Program-made: the position numbers and the translations under genes
Assembly: GCF_009601015.1 (NCBI RefSeq)
Contig: NZ_WITJ01000004.1
Span: 1-64,000, forward strand
Direction: 5' to 3'
Length of the DNA: 64,000 bases
Source: Lactococcus hircilactis
GTDB lineage: Bacteria; Bacillota; Bacilli; Lactobacillales; Streptococcaceae
The notes under the pieces: generated by a model
Seen by the model: the letters and a program-made list of their open reading frames with translations, nothing else
Told to the model about the DNA's origin: nothing
Database searches by the model: none
Shown here: piece by piece, positions 27,097-34,768 of the stretch
Numbering within the stretch: position 1 is the first letter of the stretch
Layout of the letters: the number at the start of each line of letters is the position of its first letter

Positions 27097-27921
27097 ATGA
27101 ATAACAAAGATACAAAACTTATTGCCATCGATTTAGATGGTACAACATTGCGCAGTGATGGACGTTCTGTCAGTGCTTATACAAAATATATTTTTAAACA
27201 ACTTGAAGCGAAAGGTCATTTGATTTGCATCACGACGGGGCGTCCTTATCGGATGTCTCTTGCGATTTACCAAGCACTTGAACTGACGAGTCCAATGATT
27301 AATTTTAATGGGGCTTTGATTTCTAATCCAACGAATAAACATTGGGAACATACAAAAGCGCATTATATCACACGCTCTTTTGTATTTGAGCTGTTGCGCC
27401 ATCAACAAAATTTTGACTTGGAATATTTTGCTGTGGAATATCGGAGAAAATTTTTCTTAAATACGTTTAAAAATGTTCCAACGGATATTTTTGGTGTGGA
27501 TCGTTTTTTACCTTATCATCGTTTGCGGGCAGATCGGGTCACTGAAAATCCTCATGCGATTTTGCTTTCTACGCGTGTCAAAGATAAATTTCGTTTGGCT
27601 AAAGAGATGCAAGATCATTACAATGGAAAAATTGCAGTGAGTGGCTGGGGCGGTCCAAATGGGATTTTAGAAGTGGTGCCAAAAGGAATCACAAAAGCTT
27701 CCGCACTTGAGCATTTGCTACGTGTCCTTGATTTGCCCCTTGAAAATCTTTATGTTTTTGGAGATGAACACAACGACATCGAAATGTTCAAACTCTCAAA
27801 ACATGCTTATGCCATGAAAAATGCTTCTAAGCTATTAAAACCATTTGCAACTGAGATTTTGCCATGGACTAATGATGAAGATGGTGTCGCGCGTCAATTA
27901 GAGAAACTTTTCTTAAAATAA
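27097..27921 (+). CDS. HAD-superfamily Cof-type sugar phosphatase
   Basis: 274 residues. HAD motif I is IAIDLDGTTL (nucleophile Asp ~10), motif II ICITTGRP, and motifs III/IV are the Lys of PKGITKASAL and FGDEHNDIEMF. The C2-type cap between them is that of Cof/YidA phosphatases, which remove phosphate from sugar phosphates or nucleotides; the substrate is unknown. The ATG follows AGGAAAG. An extended -10 (TGA-TATAAT, 27045-27050) gives a leader of about 40 bases. It is followed by a palindrome terminator. Confidence 0.88.
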   Translation: MNNKDTKLIAIDLDGTTLRSDGRSVSAYTKYIFKQLEAKGHLICITTGRPYRMSLAIYQALELTSPMINFNGALISNPTNKHWEHTKAHYITRSFVFELLRHQQNFDLEYFAVEYRRKFFLNTFKNVPTDIFGVDRFLPYHRLRADRVTENPHAILLSTRVKDKFRLAKEMQDHYNGKIAVSGWGGPNGILEVVPKGITKASALEHLLRVLDLPLENLYVFGDEHNDIEMFKLSKHAYAMKNASKLLKPFATEILPWTNDEDGVARQLEKLFLK

Positions 27922-27950
27922 TGTTCTGTCAGTGCTGACAGAACATTTTT
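27920..27950 (+). terminator. Terminator built on the dispersed palindrome after the HAD gene
   Basis: ATGTT, CTGTCAGTGCTGACAG (27926-27941), AACAT, then T5. Confidence 0.85.
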
Positions 27951-28001
27951 ATTTGAAACGTGTTATAATAGGTTTTGCTTTTTTTAGATGGAGGTGATGG
28001 G

Positions 28002-28523
28002 ATGAAAATTTTACTTATTGGATCGTCTGGTGCTGGAAAATCTACTTTTTCAAAAAAGTTGTCAGTACTGACAGGATTTCCTGTTTTGCATTTGGATAAA
28101 ATTTGGCATAAAACCGATTATTCTGAGGATGCCCGTCTTTATTTTAGGGAGGCTCAAGTCAATTTTATGTCAAAAAATGAGGATTGGATTATTGATGGAA
28201 ATTATTCTGGGACAATGGAGGTGCGTTTGCCTGAGGCAGATTTGATTATTTGGCTTAAAATTTCACGTTGTAAAGCGATTTTTCGGGTCATTAAGCGTTC
28301 TTTGAAATCAAGAATTCAAGGGCACAATCGATCGGATATGGCAACAAATTTTAAAGAAAAATTCGATCGTGAATACTTTGAATTCATGTCATTCATCTGG
28401 AATTTTCCAAAACGTAACACTCCTAAAATACAACATTTGATTGAAAAATATGACAAAATGGATCATGTCTTGATTGTGAAAAATCAAAAAGATAAAGAAA
28501 AAATCATGAGTATGTTCTCATGA
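28002..28523 (+). CDS. P-loop kinase-like protein (FlaR/topology modulation type)
   Basis: 173 residues from ATG 28002, which follows GGAGG. Walker A is GSSGAGKSTFSKKL at residues 7-20, followed by LHLDKIWH and DGNYSG, the pattern of the FlaR/adenylate-kinase-like family. These proteins are probably small-molecule kinases; the old name about DNA topology rests on weak evidence. An exact palindrome copy (28059-28074) encodes L-S-V-L-T just after the P-loop. It has its own TATAAT at 27962-27967. Confidence 0.8.
   Translation: MKILLIGSSGAGKSTFSKKLSVLTGFPVLHLDKIWHKTDYSEDARLYFREAQVNFMSKNEDWIIDGNYSGTMEVRLPEADLIIWLKISRCKAIFRVIKRSLKSRIQGHNRSDMATNFKEKFDREYFEFMSFIWNFPKRNTPKIQHLIEKYDKMDHVLIVKNQKDKEKIMSMFS
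28059..28074. repeat. Dispersed palindrome, exact copy in the FlaR-like gene
   Basis: TTGTCAGTACTGACAG; read L-S-V-L-T-G right after the P-loop helix. Confidence 0.85.
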
Positions 28524-28530
28524 TTTTTTA
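28499..28530. terminator. Bidirectional terminator between the FlaR-like and BI-1 genes
   Basis: AAAAATCATGAG and CTCATGATTTTT form a 12-bp stem with loop TATGTT; it overlaps the upstream stop codon. Confidence 0.85.
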
Positions 28531-28533
28531 ATG

Positions 28534-29238
28534 TTAATTTCTATTGTTTCCTGCAAATCCGAAAAGACGAAGCAAGAAGAGGAATAGGTTGAGGAAGTCA
28601 AGATAAAGCGAGAGCGCCATTGAAATCGCCCAGCCATTGCTATCGCCCATTTGATAGTAAACTTGTGAGATTTTTTGGTTATCATAAGCAATCAAACCAG
28701 AGAAAATGATCACACCAATCACGGAAGATAACAGCATCAGTGGGGTACTTTGAATGAAGAAATTCAAAATCCCAATGACAATCAAACCAATCACTCCAGC
28801 CACTAAAGCTTTGTGCCAAGCACCTAAATCACGCTTTGTGGTTCGTCCGTAAACGGCAAGTCCAAAGAACATCGCAACAGCAGTCACAAAAGCAAGTGTG
28901 ATGTCTGTAGCCGTGTACATTAGCAAAGTGAAACTAATCAAAAAGCCCATGAACCCTGAGTAAACAATGAACAGTGGCAGTGCAGCAGATGAATTTTTCA
29001 TCGCTGAAGTCTGCATTGGTACAACCATAAACAATGGAATGAGCCATAAAAGCAAGAAGACAAGGCTTCCTTTACTATTTATCATTGATAATAAATTATT
29101 TTGGAAAAAACGAAGCATCACGAAGCTGACAAGTCCTGAAAGAAGTACTCCAATTCCCATCAACCCATATACTTTACTGAAAAAGGCATTCAATCCATCT
29201 TTTTTATCATCAAAAATAAGATTATCATTATTATTCAT
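28534..29238 (-). CDS. Bax inhibitor-1 / YccA-family membrane protein
   Basis: 234 residues with seven hydrophobic helices and a basic/acidic N-terminal tail. Conserved parts include FFSKVYGLMGIGVLLSGLVSF near the start, and the C-terminal IAYDNQKISQVYYQMGDSNGWAIS followed by ALSLYLDFLNLFLFLLR, hallmark of the TMBIM/YccA family. Members form pH-sensitive calcium leaks in some bacteria and are linked to membrane protein control. The ATG follows AAGGAG. An 18-bp palindrome abuts its promoter. Confidence 0.88.
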   Translation of the reverse strand: MNNNDNLIFDDKKDGLNAFFSKVYGLMGIGVLLSGLVSFVMLRFFQNNLLSMINSKGSLVFLLLWLIPLFMVVPMQTSAMKNSSAALPLFIVYSGFMGFLISFTLLMYTATDITLAFVTAVAMFFGLAVYGRTTKRDLGAWHKALVAGVIGLIVIGILNFFIQSTPLMLLSSVIGVIIFSGLIAYDNQKISQVYYQMGDSNGWAISMALSLYLDFLNLFLFLLRLFGFAGNNRN

Positions 29239-29296
29239 TAAGATTCTCCTTATTTATTTTCTTAATTCTATTCTATCAAATTTTTTTGTAAAAGTC

Positions 29297-29314
29297 ATAC
29301 GACTTAAGTCGTAT
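29297..29314. promoter_or_regulatory. Perfect 18-bp palindrome in a divergent promoter region
   Basis: ATACGACTTAAGTCGTAT lies between two divergent genes, so it is not a terminator for either. On the minus strand it directly precedes ATGACT and, 17 bases on, TAGAAT, a plausible promoter for the BI-1 gene. It looks like a repressor operator. Confidence 0.5.
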
Positions 29315-29447
29315 TTTTTATTGGTGTTTCATTATTTTGATAATTTTATTTTTTAAATCCGTTTTTTGTTACTTAATTTTAACTTTATCGTCATTATATT
29401 TTAACAAAAAAAGAGCATATTATTATTCATAACTTTGTTTTTTGTGC

Positions 29448-29453
29448 TATAAT
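29448..29453 (+). promoter_or_regulatory. -10 box of the HD-domain gene; leaderless candidate
   Basis: TGC-TATAAT (extended -10) ends six bases (CATCTC) before the ATG at 29460. No ribosome site is present. Confidence 0.65.
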
Positions 29454-29459
29454 CATCTC

Positions 29460-29969
29460 ATGAATTTAGAAAATGAACCTTGGTTTAATGATGCTGAATA
29501 CATGAGTTATGTTGGTCATTTCTTAGAAATGCCTGAACTCAAAAAACTGGACACAATTGTCCATCACTACACTTCGACGCGTTTGCAACACTGCTTGCGT
29601 GTGAGCTATATGAGTTATCGTATTGCGAAAAAAATGGATTTAAATGCTAAAGCATGTGCGCGCGCAGGATTGTTTCACGATTTGTTTTATTACGATTGGC
29701 GAGATACAAAGTTTGCAAAAAGTCATGCCTATGTCCATCCTCGAATTGCATGGCGCAATGCCTGCAAGTTGACCACGATTTCTCCTCTTGAAAAGGACAT
29801 CATCATCAAACACATGTGGGGTGCAACAATTGCTCCTCCGCGCTACAAAGAGAGTTTTATTGTTACTTTTGTGGATGATTATGTGGCGATGCTTGAAGGA
29901 AAAACAACAGCAAAATATAAATGGAATCGTAGAAAACATTTCAAACGTCTCCCATCTTTCTCAAATTGA
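29460..29969 (+). CDS. HD-domain phosphohydrolase
   Basis: 169 residues from ATG 29460. HD superfamily motifs are TRLQHCLRVSYMSYRIA (first His ~46), the HD pair GLFHDLFYYDW (~76) and HPRIAWRNA, followed by an Asp in TFVDDYVAM. It probably hydrolyses a nucleotide or phosphoester using a divalent metal; no substrate can be named. It is monocistronic with a promoter directly at the start codon, and closed by a palindrome terminator shared with lutC. Confidence 0.82.
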   Translation: MNLENEPWFNDAEYMSYVGHFLEMPELKKLDTIVHHYTSTRLQHCLRVSYMSYRIAKKMDLNAKACARAGLFHDLFYYDWRDTKFAKSHAYVHPRIAWRNACKLTTISPLEKDIIIKHMWGATIAPPRYKESFIVTFVDDYVAMLEGKTTAKYKWNRRKHFKRLPSFSN

Positions 29970-29970
29970 G

Positions 29971-30003
29971 AAAAAATCCTGTCAGTACTGACAGGATTTT
30001 TTA
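29971..30003. terminator. Bidirectional terminator on the dispersed palindrome (HD gene / lutC)
   Basis: AAAAAATC, CTGTCAGTACTGACAG (29979-29994), GATTTTTT. Convergent genes end on both sides, and it overlaps the lutC stop. Confidence 0.88.
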
Positions 30004-30678
30004 GATGTCTTTTACAATGACATAAAAAATTTCAAGCGGGCCGTGTAAGCCGATGACCAGCTGCATTTCAATGTCCCCAGAGTTGGACGGTCCGGAAATA
30101 AAATGAAGTGTCGTATTCTCTTTTTTATGTGCGTCGTACCATTTTGCTGCGCGTTGCATATCTGGAACAATACGACTTTGCGGAATAATGGAAATGTAAT
30201 GCGTTGGTAAAAAATGAATCGATCGTCCTTGTCCAGCACTGGATTCCACAGCAATTGTTGCAGATTCTGCAAGGAAAAATTGAGCAAAAGCAACAGCAAC
30301 ATTCGCGTGTTGCGCATTCATGATATTTTCTTCACGATATTGCTCTCCTTTTTGCCACTGGACAACTTTGTCAGCACTGACAGAAAGTCCAAACTGTTCA
30401 AATTGCGGATCATCAGGAATCATGACTTGACCACCACCAGATTTTTGGATAAGGCGATTGACCACTTCGCTCAGATCACTGGCCTTTGTTTCCACCCAAT
30501 TGGCTGATACTTGCCCAGCTTGTTCTTTTGCCATTACTAACAACTCATCTATCGTACATTCTGCAAGATGACGCACAGGTAAATCCGTAGGTGCGACGTA
30601 AGGTTCAAAGGGAGTATCTCCCAACTTTTCTGTCAGTACTGACAGAAAACTTTCACGATTTTGAATGCTTCCAGCCAT
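30001..30678 (-). CDS. lutC: Lactate utilisation protein LutC
   Basis: 225 residues, LUD domain. It is the third component of the LutABC complex that oxidises L-lactate to pyruvate. Family segments visible are the middle FFLAESATIAVESSAGQGRSIHFLPTH region and the C-terminal ISGPSNSGDIEMQLVIGLHGP. The ATG overlaps the lutB stop by one base. Two exact palindrome copies lie inside (30368-30383, 30630-30645). Confidence 0.92.
   Translation of the reverse strand: MAGSIQNRESFLSVLTEKLGDTPFEPYVAPTDLPVRHLAECTIDELLVMAKEQAGQVSANWVETKASDLSEVVNRLIQKSGGGQVMIPDDPQFEQFGLSVSADKVVQWQKGEQYREENIMNAQHANVAVAFAQFFLAESATIAVESSAGQGRSIHFLPTHYISIIPQSRIVPDMQRAAKWYDAHKKENTTLHFISGPSNSGDIEMQLVIGLHGPLEIFYVIVKDI
30368..30383. 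repeat. Dispersed palindrome, exact copy in lutC
   Basis: TTGTCAGCACTGACAG; read V-S-A-D-K. Confidence 0.85.
30630..30645. repeat. Dispersed palindrome, second exact copy in lutC
   Basis: CTGTCAGTACTGACAG; read L-S-V-L-T-E near the N-terminus. Confidence 0.85.
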
Positions 30679-32147
30679 TATTTTCCACTCTCCTTTTTGT
30701 GATTTTTATACCATTTGCGGAATTGATCTTTCGATTTTGGTGCAACAGGTAAACTGCGAACATCTGTCCATCCTTTAGCAATCGCTGGAGCGGCTTTGAC
30801 TGCGCCACGCTCAAACATATTGCTCACACTTACTTCTTCTTTGGGTAATGTACTCAAGCCAGTATGTGCCATTTGTTGTGCCATACTGAACATCCACTTA
30901 TGTGATGTTCCACTTCCGATCGTATTCATCTCAAAGTTCATAAATGCACCATCGTGATGCATTTTTAAGTCATCTTCCATCACTTTTCTGTGTTCAATCA
31001 ATAAATTATGAATCGGGATTTTCACAGGGCATGTCGTCGTGCAAGCACCACACAGTGAAGAAGCATAAGGTAAATCACCATATTTTTCATATCCGCCAAG
31101 AACAGGAGATAAGATAGAGCCGATCGGTCCAGGATAAATAGAGCCGTAAGCATGTCCCCCAATTTGACGATAAACAGGGCAGACATTCAAACAAGCACCA
31201 CAGCGGATACACTGCAATACAGGTTGAAAATCTGTTCCTAAAGCATTTGACCGTCCATTATCCACAATGACAACGTGAAAATCTTCTGGTCCATCAGATT
31301 CATCCGCTGCTTTTTTCCCTGCAAATGTTACATAAGTGGTTAATTTCTGACCAACCGCAGAACGCGCCAACAAATTATCCAGTACTTCTGCTTCTTGAAT
31401 TGACGGCACAATCCGTTCCATTCCCATCAGAACAATCTGAGTTTTTGGAATCGAAATAGTCAAATCAGCATTTCCCTCATTGGTTGAGAGATTAATTTGC
31501 CCTGTATTTGCAATTGCAAAATTACATCCAGTAATTCCGACCTCAGATTTCAAAAATAATTTTCGCATCGTATCTCTTGCGCAACGTGCTAAATTGACAG
31601 GATCATTATCTCCCGTATAACCGAGTTTTTTCGCAAAAATTTCACGAATTTGATCTCGATTTTTGTGCAAGGCTGGAAAAACGATGTGAGAAGGTTCATC
31701 CCAATCTGCAACTTGTAAAATAAATTCTGCAAGATCCGTTTCAAGGACTTCCACATTTCCAAGTGCCACAAGCATCGGATCAATATCCACTTCTGTCGTC
31801 ACCATAGATTTGGATTTCACAACATGCGTCGCTTTTTTTTGAACAATCACATCACGGACGTACTCTTGTGCTTCTTTTGCTGTTTTCGCAAAAAAGACAT
31901 GACCGCCACGCGCAGCAACTTGATCTGAAAATTCTGTCAAATAATGTGGCAGATGTTCAATCGCATGCTTTCGAATCGCTTCCCCATGAAGTCGCCACTC
32001 TTCCCAATTTCCTAACTCCTCACGCGCACCTTCTCTTTTAATCCACTGTGCATCTTGCGCTTTAGCCACTGCGGCTTGAGCAAATTTATCGTTCTTACTT
32101 TCTTCTAATCGTTCGGCAAATGTTTTTGTACTGGTTGAAAGTCCCAT
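30678..32147 (-). CDS. lutB: Lactate utilisation iron-sulfur protein LutB
   Basis: 489 residues. The N-terminal LUD region (residues ~65-290) is followed by two 4Fe-4S cluster motifs: CIRCGACLNVCPVYRQIGGH (about 310) and CGACTTTCPVKIPIH (about 360). It passes electrons from lactate oxidation. It lies 24 bases after lutA and overlaps lutC by one base, so the three form an operon in the order lutA-lutB-lutC. Confidence 0.94.
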   Translation of the reverse strand: MGLSTSTKTFAERLEESKNDKFAQAAVAKAQDAQWIKREGAREELGNWEEWRLHGEAIRKHAIEHLPHYLTEFSDQVAARGGHVFFAKTAKEAQEYVRDVIVQKKATHVVKSKSMVTTEVDIDPMLVALGNVEVLETDLAEFILQVADWDEPSHIVFPALHKNRDQIREIFAKKLGYTGDNDPVNLARCARDTMRKLFLKSEVGITGCNFAIANTGQINLSTNEGNADLTISIPKTQIVLMGMERIVPSIQEAEVLDNLLARSAVGQKLTTYVTFAGKKAADESDGPEDFHVVIVDNGRSNALGTDFQPVLQCIRCGACLNVCPVYRQIGGHAYGSIYPGPIGSILSPVLGGYEKYGDLPYASSLCGACTTTCPVKIPIHNLLIEHRKVMEDDLKMHHDGAFMNFEMNTIGSGTSHKWMFSMAQQMAHTGLSTLPKEEVSVSNMFERGAVKAAPAIAKGWTDVRSLPVAPKSKDQFRKWYKNHKKESGK

Positions 32148-32171
32148 TGTTTCTCCTTTATTCTGCTCTTT

Positions 32172-32990
32172 TTAATGACACGTTCTATGAAATGGTGTAG
32201 CTACTGGATCTGCAACCACATGCGCCTTTTCAATGGCATCAAAATCTGGTTTTTTAATCCGTGTCAAATCAACCTGATGATTGAGCACCTCTGCAATGTG
32301 CATCACTTTGATTCTTTTTCCATCACGATTTAATTTTCCTGCAATATTCATCAAACATCCCATGTCAGCACTGACAAGAATTTCAGCACCAGTATTTACG
32401 ATATCTTCTACCTTTTCACTCACCATTCTTCCTGAAATTTCAGGAGATTTTACAGAAAAAGTCCCCCCAAAACCACAACAATTTTCAAGATGTTCAAGTG
32501 CAGAATAATTCAACCCCTTCACATTTTCGAGTAAAACAAACGGTGTTTCACGCTCTCCCAATAAGCGCGTCATGTGGCACGAGCGATGATAAGTCGCAAC
32601 TTCACCATCGAATGTCGCACCGACATCTTTCACACCTAAAACACGCACGAGAAACTGCGTCAATTCCCAAGTTTTGTCGGCCAATGCTTGAGCTTTTGCA
32701 TGATAAGGATCGCTTGCATCAAAAAATTCAGGATATTCTTTAAACATTGCGCAACAAGAACCCGCGAGACCAACGACATAATCACTCTTTTCAAAAGCAT
32801 CAATTTGATTTTTGATCGTCGCCATTGATTCTTTTACAAGGCCACTATTAAATGTCGGCTGCCCACAGCAAATTTGATCTTCTGGCAAGTCTGTCTCACA
32901 TCCCAAGCGCTCCAACACTTCAACCATCGCAATTCCTACATTTGGAAACATCAAATCAACGACACACGTTGAAAAAATAGACACTCTCAT
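32172..32990 (-). CDS. lutA: Lactate utilisation oxidoreductase LutA
   Basis: 272 residues, with two CCG-type cysteine-rich domains: DQICCGQPTFNSG and GSCCAMFKEYPEFF in the first half, HRSCHMTRLLGE and ENCCGFGGTFSVK in the second. It is the first gene of lutABC. The ATG follows AAGGAG. An exact palindrome copy lies inside (32363-32376). Confidence 0.94.
   Translation of the reverse strand: MRVSIFSTCVVDLMFPNVGIAMVEVLERLGCETDLPEDQICCGQPTFNSGLVKESMATIKNQIDAFEKSDYVVGLAGSCCAMFKEYPEFFDASDPYHAKAQALADKTWELTQFLVRVLGVKDVGATFDGEVATYHRSCHMTRLLGERETPFVLLENVKGLNYSALEHLENCCGFGGTFSVKSPEISGRMVSEKVEDIVNTGAEILVSADMGCLMNIAGKLNRDGKRIKVMHIAEVLNHQVDLTRIKKPDFDAIEKAHVVADPVATPFHRTCH
32363..32376. repeat. Dispersed palindrome, exact copy in lutA
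   Basis: TGTCAGCACTGACA; read V-S-A-D-M. Confidence 0.85.
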
Positions 32991-33040
32991 TTTATCTCCT
33001 TCTTTACATCACATGACACAACATGCCTGATATTAATCTC

Positions 33041-33100
33041 ATTATAGGAGTTTTAACGATCAAGTACAAACATCTCAGCTGTCAAACAGATTTGACAGCT
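33041..33100 (-). promoter_or_regulatory. lutABC promoter with upstream palindromic operator
   Basis: Minus strand TTGTAC (33069-33064), 17-base spacer, TATAAT (33046-33041). Upstream, AGCTGTCAAA and TTTGACAGCT form a perfect 10-bp inverted repeat with spacer of four (33077-33100), ending 7 bases before the -35 box. Position suits an activator, though a repressor is possible. Confidence 0.65.
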
Positions 33101-33111
33101 CATCTGAAATC

Positions 33112-33139
33112 AAAAAATGATGCCATCGCATCATTTTTT
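33112..33139 (-). terminator. dtpT terminator
   Basis: AAAAAATGATGC, loop CATC (on the plus strand), GCATCATTTTTT: a perfect 12-bp stem with T6, starting 4 bases after the dtpT stop. Confidence 0.9.
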
Positions 33140-33143
33140 AACC

Positions 33144-34637
33144 TTATCTAATATCTCCCATCAATCGTAAAATTGGTTTTTTAATGACGAATAAGAATAA
33201 ACCAATTAAAATTCCCACTCCCCCAACGATTCCAAAAAATGCTATTTCAGTCGTTGGCTTAAAGAGTGGTGCGATTAAAGCGTTGATTGCTTGTGCGCCA
33301 GCATCAGATAAGAGCCACATGGCGACCATCTGAGATTGAAAAGCTTCAGGCGCAAGTTTGGTTGAAACAGACAGCCCTACAGGCGACACTAACAATTCTC
33401 CAGCCATCTGAATCGCAAACATCAACAAAAGCCATAAGCTGCTGGAACGTCCATTCACTCCATCAATCCACCCCGGCAGCATCATTATCACGTATGAGCT
33501 CCCAGCTAAAATCAAACCGATTCCAAATTTAACAATGGTTGACGGTTGACGAGTTCCCATCTTATTCCAGATCCGAACAATTACAGGTGTCAATAAAATG
33601 ATAAATAATGGATTAAGCAATTGATACCACGATGGATCAATTGTTACACTGATACCAAACCAGACTGGATGAAGGTTAGAACGGTCCAAGCCCCACGTCG
33701 CAATGACAGTTGAACTTTGTTCTTCAATCACCCAAAAAATAATCGCTGAAACAAACATTGGAACATACGCCATCAATTTTGAACGTTCTGCTTTTGTCAC
33801 TTCTTTAGAAGTGAACATTCTGAACAAATAAATGAGTGGAATGACAATGCCGATTACAGAAAGAACATTAATCAAATGATCAATAAAATCTTCTTGATTC
33901 CACGCATAGAGTCCAAATAATCCCGCAATAATCACGATCAACAGGATTCCAAAAGTCACACTAAAGCGTCTTTTTTCTTGAGCATCCATCGGATTTGAAG
34001 GAGTTTTACCAATTTCTGGAAAAAGCTTCATACGTCCATGCCAATACACAAACAATGCTACCAACATCCCAATTGCAGCAATTGAAAATCCCAAATGATA
34101 ATTATAAGATTGACCCACAGTCCCTACAACGATTGGGGCCAACAAGGAGCCGATATTCACACCAAAATAAAAAATATTAAATCCAGTATCACGCCGTGTA
34201 TCTTCCTTAGTGTAGAGGTGCCCCACCATATTAGAGATGTTCGGTTTAAGCATCCCTGTTCCAAAAATGATCAACACAAGCGCCAAAAATAATGACGTAA
34301 GCCCCAAAGGAATGGCTAATGCAATGTGTCCAAACATAATCAAAATCCCACCAATAAGAATGGTTTTTGAAGCTCCAATGACACGGTCCGCAATCCAAGC
34401 CCCAACAATCGTAGAGAGATAAACTAAAGCACCGTAGATAGAAACAATCGCAATCGCTTCTGATTTTGGAAGTCCAAGTCCAGCATTCGCACTGGTTGTT
34501 GTTGTATATAAGTAGTACAGCAAAATCGCGCGCATCCCATAATAAGAAAAACGCTCCCAAAGTTCTGTTTGGAAGAGTGTTAAAAGTGCACGAGGCTGCC
34601 CAAAAAATGTCTTTTCAGACTGATTTAAGTTTTCCAT
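33144..34637 (-). CDS. dtpT: Di-/tripeptide proton symporter DtpT
   Basis: 497 residues from ATG 34637 ([15 protein letters not shown]). Twelve or more membrane segments. The POT/PTR signature is present: [20 protein letters not shown] near residue 25 (ExxER-type motif) and [20 protein letters not shown] near residue 145. It imports di- and tripeptides with protons. The frame is open upstream, but that stretch is the promoter. The promoter places the transcript start at the start codon (see below). Confidence 0.94.
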   Translation of the reverse strand: MENLNQSEKTFFGQPRALLTLFQTELWERFSYYGMRAILLYYLYTTTTSANAGLGLPKSEAIAIVSIYGALVYLSTIVGAWIADRVIGASKTILIGGILIMFGHIALAIPLGLTSLFLALVLIIFGTGMLKPNISNMVGHLYTKEDTRRDTGFNIFYFGVNIGSLLAPIVVGTVGQSYNYHLGFSIAAIGMLVALFVYWHGRMKLFPEIGKTPSNPMDAQEKRRFSVTFGILLIVIIAGLFGLYAWNQEDFIDHLINVLSVIGIVIPLIYLFRMFTSKEVTKAERSKLMAYVPMFVSAIIFWVIEEQSSTVIATWGLDRSNLHPVWFGISVTIDPSWYQLLNPLFIILLTPVIVRIWNKMGTRQPSTIVKFGIGLILAGSSYVIMMLPGWIDGVNGRSSSLWLLLMFAIQMAGELLVSPVGLSVSTKLAPEAFQSQMVAMWLLSDAGAQAINALIAPLFKPTTEIAFFGIVGGVGILIGLFLFVIKKPILRLMGDIR

Positions 34638-34644
34638 AGTTTTA

Positions 34645-34673
34645 ATTATAAATGGTTCTATACAACTTGTCAA
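34645..34673 (-). promoter_or_regulatory. Consensus promoter of dtpT; leaderless transcript predicted
   Basis: Minus strand TTGACA (34673-34668), exactly 17 bases, TATAAT (34650-34645), then seven bases (TAAAACT) to the ATG at 34637. Both boxes are perfect and no ribosome site fits between. Confidence 0.8.
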
Positions 34674-34743
34674 GTTCAAAAAAATCTTGCGCACTTGACC
34701 TTATTTCCTTTTTAAAATCACACCTTATTTTAAATTTTTTAAC

Positions 34744-34768
34744 AAAAAAGCACAGAAAATCTGTGCTT
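34744..34768 (-). terminator. Terminator of the glycogen cluster, after apu
   Basis: Minus strand AAGCACAGA / TCTGTGCTT with a T-run; the stem touches the apu stop codon. Confidence 0.85.
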
